DNA of 9,116 nt, taken from Nitriliruptoraceae bacterium. GTDB taxonomy: Bacteria > Actinomycetota > Nitriliruptoria > Nitriliruptorales > Nitriliruptoraceae. Made by a program: the position numbers and the translations under genes. The notes beneath the pieces are model-generated. The model saw only the letters and a list, made by a program, of their open reading frames with translations. It did no database searches and was not told the origin of the DNA. The DNA is taken from positions 1 to 9,116 of the forward strand of contig SKNK01000210.1 of NCBI GenBank assembly GCA_007120565.1. Reading direction: 5' to 3'. Below, piece by piece: positions 1 through 4,188 of this stretch; position 1 is the stretch's first letter; every line of letters begins with the position of its first letter.

Positions 1-12
1 CGCAGACCATCA

Positions 13-1416
13 CTACCGCAGGGCGCCTCCGGCGAGCGCGAGGACCTCGGCGACCAACCGCTGGAGTTCCGGGGTCGTCACTGCCTCGGCATTCAGGCGT
101 AGGACCGGCTCGGTGTTGCTCGGACGAAGGTTGAACCATCCGTCATCGAGGACCACCGTCAGGCCGTCCTCGCGATCGGTCGCGCTGGCGCGCCCCTCGA
201 AGGCCGCGACGACCCGATCGAGCACGTCGCCCGTGGGCTCGGCCACCTCGAGGTTGAGTTCCCCGGACGCGGCATACCGGTCGTAGGGGGCGAGGACCTC
301 GGACAAGGGTGCGTCGGCTTCGGCGACCACCTGCAGGAGGACCAACGCGGCGATGAGCCCGGAGTCCGCGCGGTAGTTGTCGCGGAAGTAGAAGTGCCCC
401 GAATGCTCGACCGCGAAGACGGCGTCGGTCTCGGCCATCCGCTGCTTGATGTAGGAGTGCCCGACCCGGGTGCGTTGTGCGACCCCGCCTGCCGCACGGA
501 TCGTTTCGGGGACGACCTGCGAGCAGATCAGGTTGTGCAGCACGGTCGCGCCAGGCTCGCGGACCAACATCCGATCGGCCACCGCGGCACCGATAAGCGA
601 TGAGGACACGGGCCGGCCGCTCTCATCGACGGCGAACACGCGGTCGGCGTCACCGTCGAAGGCCAGCCCAAGAGCGTGACCTCCGGCGACCACAGCTTCG
701 CTCAGGTCGACCAGGTTCGCGGGATCCAGCGGGTCCGCGGGATGGTTCGGGAAGGTGCCGTCGAGGTCGAAGTACAACGGCTCGGTGACCACGGGGAGGC
801 CGGCGACGACCGCCGGCCACAGGTGGCCGGCCATGCCGTTGCCAGCATCGACGGCCACGTGGACCTCGCGGAGGCTGTCCGCGTCGATGAAGGATCGCAC
901 GTGGGCGGCGAACCGCTCGCGGAGGTCGAGCGAGCGGCGAGGACCCGGGGATGGTGACGCCGGCCCGGGGCCCTCAGCCAGGGCCCGCAGGGCGTGATCA
1001 CGGATCGTGGCGAGCCCCGAGTCGATGGCGACTGGAACCGCCCCTGGGCGACACAGCTTGATGCCGTTGTAGGCCGAGGGGTTGTGGCTCGCCGTGATCA
1101 TCACGGCCGCTGCATCGAGTTCCCCTGAGGCGAAGTAGACCTGGTCGGTCGAGGTGAGCCCCAGGTCGATCACCTCGATCCCCTGCGACATCGCTCCGTC
1201 CGCGAGCGCATCTGCCCAAGCCGGGGATGACGCGCGCATGTCCCGCCCGATGAGCAGCCGACCGGCGTCTCCTGTCAACTCGGTGGCGGCCCCGACGCCG
1301 AGCGCGCGGACCACCTGGAGGGGGATCTCCTCAACGAGGCCGCGTACGTCGTAGGCCTTGACGATGCGGTGAAGCAGGTCCGTCACGTCCGGGGATCCGA
1401 GGTTGTCAGGGGGCAT
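13..1416 (-). CDS. manB: Phosphomannomutase/phosphoglucomutase (alpha-D-phosphohexomutase family)
   Basis: Cytoplasmic enzyme expected to interconvert hexose 6-phosphate and hexose 1-phosphate (mannose and/or glucose), supplying GDP-mannose or UDP-glucose for envelope polysaccharides. The protein is 467 residues from the ATG at 1416, a normal family length. Four diagnostic sites are present (numbered from this ATG): KAYDVRG at 20-26; TASHNP with catalytic phosphoserine Ser110; the metal loop DGDADR with Asp254, Asp256 and Asp258; and the sugar-binding EHSGH at 337-341. The phosphate-binding RPSNTEP is at 431-437. The frame stays open to a GTG at 1506, which would add 30 Pro/Arg-rich residues. 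I prefer the ATG because homology starts just after it, although only a weak AGAGG lies 9 bases upstream. The gene follows the DUF6788-like gene on the same strand and is probably co-transcribed from the promoter near 1973-2001. Mannose versus glucose preference cannot be read from the sequence. Confidence 0.93.
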   Translation of the reverse strand: MPPDNLGSPDVTDLLHRIVKAYDVRGLVEEIPLQVVRALGVGAATELTGDAGRLLIGRDMRASSPAWADALADGAMSQGIEVIDLGLTSTDQVYFASGELDAAAVMITASHNPSAYNGIKLCRPGAVPVAIDSGLATIRDHALRALAEGPGPASPSPGPRRSLDLRERFAAHVRSFIDADSLREVHVAVDAGNGMAGHLWPAVVAGLPVVTEPLYFDLDGTFPNHPADPLDPANLVDLSEAVVAGGHALGLAFDGDADRVFAVDESGRPVSSSLIGAAVADRMLVREPGATVLHNLICSQVVPETIRAAGGVAQRTRVGHSYIKQRMAETDAVFAVEHSGHFYFRDNYRADSGLIAALVLLQVVAEADAPLSEVLAPYDRYAASGELNLEVAEPTGDVLDRVVAAFEGRASATDREDGLTVVLDDGWFNLRPSNTEPVLRLNAEAVTTPELQRLVAEVLALAGGALR

Positions 1417-1517
1417 GGGGTCAGGCCTCTGCCGCGGGGTTGGTCGGCCAGCCGGGCGCTGTCCGACGGGGTCGCTGAGGTCGTCGCCAGCCGGGCGGGC
1501 GGACACACCCGCCGACG

Positions 1518-1883
1518 CTATACCTGGTCCGATCTAGGGTCAGAGTCCGGCCCGGGGGTGGAGGAGGAGGCGGCAGGCAGGTCCGGAGTGACCTCCTCAA
1601 GCTGCTCGCCAGGCAACTGGCGTCCGATGTACCGCTTGCGGGTGCGGCCGTCTTCCTTCCAGTACGCGTACCAGTAGGGGCCGTGAGGGCAGCGGGTGCA
1701 CGCGGGCTTGCCGCACTTGACGCTCTCCTGGCGGTAGCTCAACCCCTTCGGGAGGGACGGTTCCTCATCGCCAGGAGGGCCATCGAGGTGGAGCAACAGA
1801 CCCCGGACCAGGATCAGCAGCCGGCGCAGCTCGTACTCATCGAGTCGACGGACCTTCGATACGAGGTCGCGATCCATCGCCAC
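1518..1883 (-). CDS. DUF6788-like small Cys-rich protein, function unknown
   Basis: A 121-residue protein from a GTG at 1883, chosen because GGAGGAG lies exactly 6 bases upstream; the frame also reaches a GTG at 1940 with no ribosome binding site. The N-terminal half (about 4-34) is a charged, leucine-rich likely helix. The core (about 49-88) has Cys57-x4-Cys62-x2-Cys65-x-His67, followed by HGPYWYAYW and RYIGR. This Cys cluster next to an aromatic HGPYWY block matches my memory of the DUF6788 family, often seen near plasmid, phage or transposon genes. The Cys/His cluster could bind zinc; that is inference. The C-terminal 30 residues are acidic and Pro/Ser-rich, probably disordered. It is not a usual neighbour of manB and may be an acquisition. 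It sits 101 bases upstream of the manB ATG, so the two are likely co-transcribed. No function is assigned. Confidence 0.75.
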   Translation of the reverse strand: MAMDRDLVSKVRRLDEYELRRLLILVRGLLLHLDGPPGDEEPSLPKGLSYRQESVKCGKPACTRCPHGPYWYAYWKEDGRTRKRYIGRQLPGEQLEEVTPDLPAASSSTPGPDSDPRSDQV

Positions 1884-1889
1884 GTGGGG

Positions 1890-1896
1890 CTCCTCC
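1890..1896 (-). promoter_or_regulatory. Shine-Dalgarno site setting the DUF6788-like start
   Basis: On the minus strand this reads GGAGGAG, followed by 6 bases (CCCCAC) and GTG at 1883. It is the best ribosome binding site in the left half of the window and favours the GTG over the ATG two codons later, which would be 12 bases away, and over the upstream GTG at 1940. Confidence 0.7.
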
Positions 1897-1972
1897 GATC
1901 CAGGTACGTCTCGGACCCGTCGGTCCAGACCTTCAGGCACCCCGGCGATCGGCCGTGGTGACCCTCGACATC

Positions 1973-2001
1973 AGCCTAGGGCTCCACGGTCTTGGGTCGA
2001 A
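1973..2001 (-). promoter_or_regulatory. Candidate promoter for the DUF6788-like/manB unit
   Basis: Reading the minus strand, TTCGAC (2001-1996) is followed by a 17-base spacer and TAGGCT (1978-1973). The latter fits the TANNNT pattern of actinobacterial -10 elements. Transcription would start near 1966, giving a leader of about 80 bases before the GTG at 1883. The -35 hexamer lies inside the inverted repeat at 1990-2015, so a protein bound there should interfere with, or help recruit, RNA polymerase. This is sequence inspection only. Confidence 0.45.
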
Positions 2002-2015
2002 GCAGGCTCCCAAGA
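1990..2015. promoter_or_regulatory. Inverted repeat TCTTGGG-N12-CCCAAGA (copy 1), candidate operator
   Basis: Perfect 7-base arms, 1990-1996 and 2009-2015, separated by 12 bases. The arm centres are 19 bases apart, about two helical turns, as expected for a dimeric regulator gripping one DNA face. The same arms and spacing recur at 2959-2984, and both copies begin GGTCTTGGGT on the plus strand. This copy overlaps the -35 element of the candidate promoter at 1973-2001. An AAACCACA octamer abuts it at 2015-2022. It could instead act as an RNA hairpin, but its position over a promoter favours an operator. Confidence 0.5.
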
Positions 2016-2236
2016 AACCACACGAGCGCCGTTCCAGGGTGGAGACGGCCGAGAGCTCCTCGCGCAGCGAGTGGAGAGCGAGAGTGCTCCGCCCCCGGAT
2101 GTGGCGGACGATCCCGGGCCCGCCTGAGCCACCTACCGTCGCGGGGTCGGTTCCACGGGGCCGTCACCGGCCGCTCAGAGCAGGGGACGACGCGTCGCCC
2201 GGGTCAGCGTGCGCCGCCGGTCACCTCGCTCCGCGG

Positions 2237-2866
2237 TCAGCCCGACGCGTCGTCGCGCATCGCGAGCGGCGGACGGGGTGTTGCTTCGGGTTCAGGGAAG
2301 GCCAGGGTGGGTTCGACCGGCGACGGCGACGGCCGGTCGGCCCCGAGGACCGGGGAAGGGTCGTCCTCGGGGTCCGACTCGAGCGTCGATCCTGCCGTGA
2401 CCGGAACACCCGGAGGGGCGCTGGCGGTCACGGCGTCCCCAGCGTCATCCCGTGCGTCCTCGTACGGCAACGGGGGCCGGTCGTCGCTCTCGGGCGCGAC
2501 GTCCGGGACCGCACGCAACGCCGCCGCAAGCACAGCGACGGTGCGTTCACCGCCAAGATCGACCGGGGTGACAGGTGGGGGGTCGGTTCGCCGCTCCTCT
2601 TCGGGGCGGCGATCTCGGAGGGTCCACCCGTGGGGTGGCCCGGTCCGGGATGCGTGGCTCGCGCACAGGTCGTACGCCTGGGGCTCCGAGCGATCCTGGA
2701 GGCGCTCGATCCAGGCTTCCCGCTGGTGGTACGCGAAGGTCAGGGTCGCCCGCGCTGGTGCCGGGCAGCCTGGTCGGGCACAGGGCCGTTCCGCGCGCCG
2801 AGACAACGGACGAACGACGGCGTCCGGTCGGACGTCGTCGTTTCGGAGTTCCTCGGGGGCGGCCAC
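2237..2866 (-). CDS. DUF3499 family protein, function unknown
   Basis: A 209-residue protein recognisable as DUF3499, an actinobacterial family of unknown function (M. tuberculosis Rv3258c type) usually next to phosphomannomutase. The conserved block runs from about residue 29 to 85: CARPGC (Cys29, Cys34), ATLTFAY, a SEPQAYDLC stretch ending at Cys68, His71 and a PPHGW motif. The pattern Cys-x4-Cys plus Cys-x2-His suggests a small zinc site, which is inference. After it come a short helical stretch (about 110-122) and some 85 Pro/Asp/Glu-rich, probably disordered residues. Start choice is uncertain: no candidate has a Shine-Dalgarno site. I chose the GTG at 2866 because TACCGT ends 6 bases upstream, suggesting a leaderless message; GTG 2884 and ATG 2932 are alternatives. 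It is divergent from the metallopeptidase gene, as I recall for the mycobacterial pair. Overlapping plus-strand frames have no recognisable content. Confidence 0.85.
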   Translation of the reverse strand: MAAPEELRNDDVRPDAVVRPLSRRAERPCARPGCPAPARATLTFAYHQREAWIERLQDRSEPQAYDLCASHASRTGPPHGWTLRDRRPEEERRTDPPPVTPVDLGGERTVAVLAAALRAVPDVAPESDDRPPLPYEDARDDAGDAVTASAPPGVPVTAGSTLESDPEDDPSPVLGADRPSPSPVEPTLAFPEPEATPRPPLAMRDDASG

Positions 2867-2872
2867 GAGCGC

Positions 2873-2902
2873 ACGGTAAACCACATCGGTGTGGTTCGGC
2901 AA
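2873..2902 (-). promoter_or_regulatory. Candidate promoter for DUF3499
   Basis: On the minus strand, TTGCCG (2902-2897), an 18-base spacer and TACCGT (2878-2873) resemble a housekeeping sigma promoter. The predicted start of transcription falls on or next to the GTG at 2866, implying leaderless translation. The entire spacer is the palindrome at 2879-2896. If translation instead starts at 2884 or 2932, this promoter assignment is wrong. Confidence 0.4.
2879..2896. promoter_or_regulatory. Palindrome AACCACA-N4-TGTGGTT, candidate operator
   Basis: Perfect 7-base arms (2879-2885 and 2890-2896) around TCGG. It exactly occupies the spacer between the candidate -35 and -10 of DUF3499, a classic place for a repressor or a MerR-type activator site. 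One arm with an extra A (AAACCACA) also occurs at 2015-2022 beside the copy-1 inverted repeat, hinting that both left-hand units may share a regulator. The regulator itself is not identifiable here. Confidence 0.4.
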
Positions 2903-2958
2903 GCAACCGCGTCCTCCACCGACGGCCGCCATCGCAACGCCGAGCCGCGCGCTGCCGG

Positions 2959-2984
2959 TCTTGGGTAACCCCGGAGACCCAAGA
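2959..2984. promoter_or_regulatory. Inverted repeat TCTTGGG-N12-CCCAAGA (copy 2), candidate operator
   Basis: The arms at 2959-2965 and 2978-2984 are identical to copy 1 with the same 12-base spacing; here the arms extend to 8 bases (TCTTGGGT/ACCCAAGA) around 10. It lies in the 208-base divergent gap, about 57 bases upstream of the candidate DUF3499 -35 and 78 bases before the metallopeptidase -10, so it could serve either gene. A short TTTT follows on the plus strand, so a terminator is an alternative, but no plus-strand gene lies upstream to need one. Confidence 0.45.
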
Positions 2985-3000
2985 GGCTTTTGTGACTTAG

Positions 3001-3018
3001 CTCGGCTCTCCGGCCGAG
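3001..3018. repeat. Inverted repeat CTCGGC-N6-GCCGAG in divergent gap
   Basis: Perfect 6-base arms with a 6-base loop, 16 bases to the right of copy 2. It has no T-run on either side and sits within the region upstream of both divergent genes. A hairpin of this size is easily met by chance in GC-rich DNA, so it is recorded as structure with no assigned role. Confidence 0.3.
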
Positions 3019-3061
3019 GTCGGCCTCGCGCTCGGCATCGTGATCTGCCGTGACCCAGCAC

Positions 3062-3067
3062 TACGCT
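3062..3067 (+). promoter_or_regulatory. Candidate -10 element of the metallopeptidase gene
   Basis: TACGCT matches TANNNT and ends 7 bases before the ATG at 3075, so transcription would begin at or next to the start codon. There is no Shine-Dalgarno sequence in the preceding CTGCAGCCC, consistent with a leaderless message, which is common in Actinobacteria. No good -35 hexamer is visible at the expected distance. Confidence 0.4.
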
Positions 3068-3074
3068 GCAGCCC

Positions 3075-3503
3075 ATGGACGAACGCCATGCTCGCTACCG
3101 TCGAGCCACCAGTGACGTGCGTCGGCGCCCGATCGACGGGTTCCGCGCTTCGAGCCGGGAGCGGTTCGAGCGGCTGGTCGAGACCGCCATCGCGACCTTG
3201 CCCCCTGAGCTCCTGGGCTACCTCGACAACGTGCAGATCACCGTCGAGGACGTCCCTCCCCCGGATCCGGTTGGGGAAGGCGAGGAGATCCTGCTCGGGC
3301 TCTACGAAGGTGTGCCACGGACCGAGCGCGGCTTCGGCGAGGGGTTGTTGCCCGACCGGATCACGCTGTACCGCCGCCCCTTGGAGGCTCGGGCTCGTAG
3401 CCAACAGGAACTCGCCGAGGTGGTGCGCGACACCGTCGTGCACGAGATCGCCCACCACTTCGGGATCGATGACGACCACCTCGACGAACTCGGCTGGGGG
3501 TAG
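3075..3503 (+). CDS. Small zinc metallopeptidase-family protein (zincin, HExxH; PF06262-like)
   Basis: A 142-residue protein, the usual length of the actinobacterial metallopeptidase family typified by M. tuberculosis Rv3259. The zinc-binding motif HEIAHH is at 123-128. It is followed by FGIDDD, so His123, Glu124, His127 and probably Asp133 form an HExxHxxGxxD-type site. Earlier conserved features include DGFRASSRERFERLV (21-35), the NVQITVEDVPPP stretch (52-63), a GLYEGVPRTERG block (75-86) and ITLYRRPLE (96-104). No signal peptide or membrane segment is present, so it is probably cytoplasmic. Substrate and physiological role are unknown and peptidase activity is assumed from the motif. The first ATG at 3075 is taken as the start; it appears leaderless. 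The gene is divergent from DUF3499 and convergent with the acetyltransferase, and may share the regulatory sites in the 208-base divergent gap. Confidence 0.9.
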   Translation: MDERHARYRRATSDVRRRPIDGFRASSRERFERLVETAIATLPPELLGYLDNVQITVEDVPPPDPVGEGEEILLGLYEGVPRTERGFGEGLLPDRITLYRRPLEARARSQQELAEVVRDTVVHEIAHHFGIDDDHLDELGWG

Positions 3504-3565
3504 GGGCCCTGGCCAACCGAGCCGCGCACCTGCCCCGAGCCCCTGATGCGGACGAACCCGGCTAC

Positions 3566-3584
3566 CTCGCCTCAGCCAGGCGAG
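3566..3584. terminator. Hairpin between convergent stop codons, candidate bidirectional terminator
   Basis: CTCGCCT, a 5-base loop CAGCC and AGGCGAG form a perfect 7-base GC-rich stem midway between the metallopeptidase stop (3503) and the acetyltransferase stop (3594). There is no T-run on either side, as is frequent for actinobacterial terminators. Position and symmetry support the call; strength is unknown. Confidence 0.5.
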
Positions 3585-3593
3585 ACCGACACG

Positions 3594-4175
3594 TCACCCG
3601 TCGCTGGCGAGGCGGCCGTGGACGTGCATGTCGTGCCAACCGTCGGTGTGGCGTAGTGCCTCGCGAAGCGTCCCTTCGGGTTCGAACGCGGCCCTGACGG
3701 CGACCTTGCACGAAGGTGCGTTGTCCACCGCGTGCATCAGCCAGAGGCGACGCAGGCCCAGTTCGTCGAAAGACCAGGTGGCCAGCCGCGTGAGAGCGGC
3801 CGACGCGATGCCTCGACCGCGAGCGACGGGGACCACCCAGTACGACACCTCTGACGCACCCATCCCGAGGTTGACACCGCGGAGGGCGATCTGCCCCCGA
3901 ACCCGACCATCATCGCCGACGAGGGCCCAGGACGCGTTGGACTCCGCCTGCCAGCGCTCCCGCCAGGCGTCGATCCAGTCGCTGGCTTCCTCTACCGACT
4001 CGATGCTGCGCATGTGCCAGTACCGGATCGCGGGATCCGAGAACGCCTCCATCACCGCTGGTGCATCGGACGTTGTCCATGGACGCATCGTCACGCCGTG
4101 GTCGACCTCGAGTGATGGTTGCGTCATCGCCCGCATCCGGCCTGCGGGGATCGCGGGGTCTACCAACCGGGGCAT
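3594..4175 (-). CDS. GNAT-family N-acetyltransferase (RimJ/RimL-like)
   Basis: A 193-residue cytoplasmic acetyltransferase expected to move an acetyl group from acetyl-CoA to an amine. The substrate could be a protein N-terminus, an amino sugar or a small molecule and cannot be read from sequence. Visible marks are an opening VTMRPWTTSDAPAV (28-41) typical of RimJ/RimL-type enzymes, the acetyl-CoA loop VARGRGIA (117-124) after the SYWVVP strand, and the VDNAPSCKVA helix (150-159) leading into AAFEPEGTLREA (162-173). The start at 4175 is preferred over the internal ATGs at 4136 and 4127 because GAGGGGAG lies 5 bases upstream, overlapping the DUF5719 stop codon. It is the last gene of the glycosyltransferase-DUF5719 operon, probably translationally coupled, which hints at an envelope-linked substrate. 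The first 16 residues fall outside the domain. This gene is not a standard member of the neighbourhood as I recall it. Confidence 0.88.
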   Translation of the reverse strand: MPRLVDPAIPAGRMRAMTQPSLEVDHGVTMRPWTTSDAPAVMEAFSDPAIRYWHMRSIESVEEASDWIDAWRERWQAESNASWALVGDDGRVRGQIALRGVNLGMGASEVSYWVVPVARGRGIASAALTRLATWSFDELGLRRLWLMHAVDNAPSCKVAVRAAFEPEGTLREALRHTDGWHDMHVHGRLASDG

Positions 4176-4180
4176 GCCGG

Positions 4181-4188
4181 CTCCCCTC
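4181..4188 (-). promoter_or_regulatory. Shine-Dalgarno site of the acetyltransferase, overlapping the DUF5719 stop
   Basis: The minus strand reads GAGGGGAG, 5 bases before the ATG at 4175. Its first two bases belong to the TGA that ends DUF5719, so ribosomes finishing that gene are positioned to reinitiate. This supports the upstream ATG as the true start. Confidence 0.65.

Larger units (their letters stand above)
1884..2236. other. 353-base intergenic region between DUF3499 and DUF6788-like genes
   Basis: No convincing gene is visible. Open frames here have the unselected Arg/Pro/Ser-rich look of shadow frames in GC-rich DNA. The left part holds the leader (about 80 bases), a candidate promoter at 1973-2001 and the inverted repeat at 1990-2015 for the downstream unit. 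The right part (about 2016-2236) is probably the 3' untranslated region of DUF3499. It has an imperfect hairpin around 2055-2079 (inner stem CTCGC/GCGAG at 2059-2071) without a T-run, which is at best a weak terminator. I see nothing else in it. Confidence 0.5.

Noticed and set aside
1..10. Possible start (ATG GTC TGC) of the next minus-strand gene just after the manB stop
   Set aside because: Only ten bases are visible. A close downstream gene would fit the operon, but three codons cannot support a call.
1976..2167. Minus-strand 63-codon frame between DUF3499 and the DUF6788-like gene
   Set aside because: It has no ribosome binding site, an Arg/Pro-rich translation and overlap with the inverted repeat and candidate promoter, so it is probably non-coding.
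1518..2236. Insertion sequence or integron remnant around the DUF6788-like gene
   Set aside because: I found no transposase or integrase fragment, and no target-site duplication that I could pair. The two matched inverted repeats are internally palindromic operators in form rather than terminal repeats of an element.
2878..2932. DUF3499 starting at ATG 2932 or GTG 2884
   Set aside because: Neither has a ribosome binding site. The extra residues precede any family homology, and the segment contains a good promoter-like arrangement. They are kept as alternatives, not excluded.
1955..2968. Plus-strand open frame of 337 codons, and an overlapping 295-codon frame at 1992-2879
   Set aside because: Both are antisense to DUF3499, which carries recognisable family motifs. 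Their translations are Arg/Gly/Ser-rich with no recognisable domain, and they cross the intergenic promoter region. They are long because stops are rare in GC-rich DNA.
2959..2990. Rho-independent terminator on the plus strand (stem plus TTTT)
   Set aside because: No plus-strand gene lies upstream, the T-run is only four bases and is 3 bases from the stem, and the same inverted repeat recurs over a promoter elsewhere. A regulatory site is more likely.
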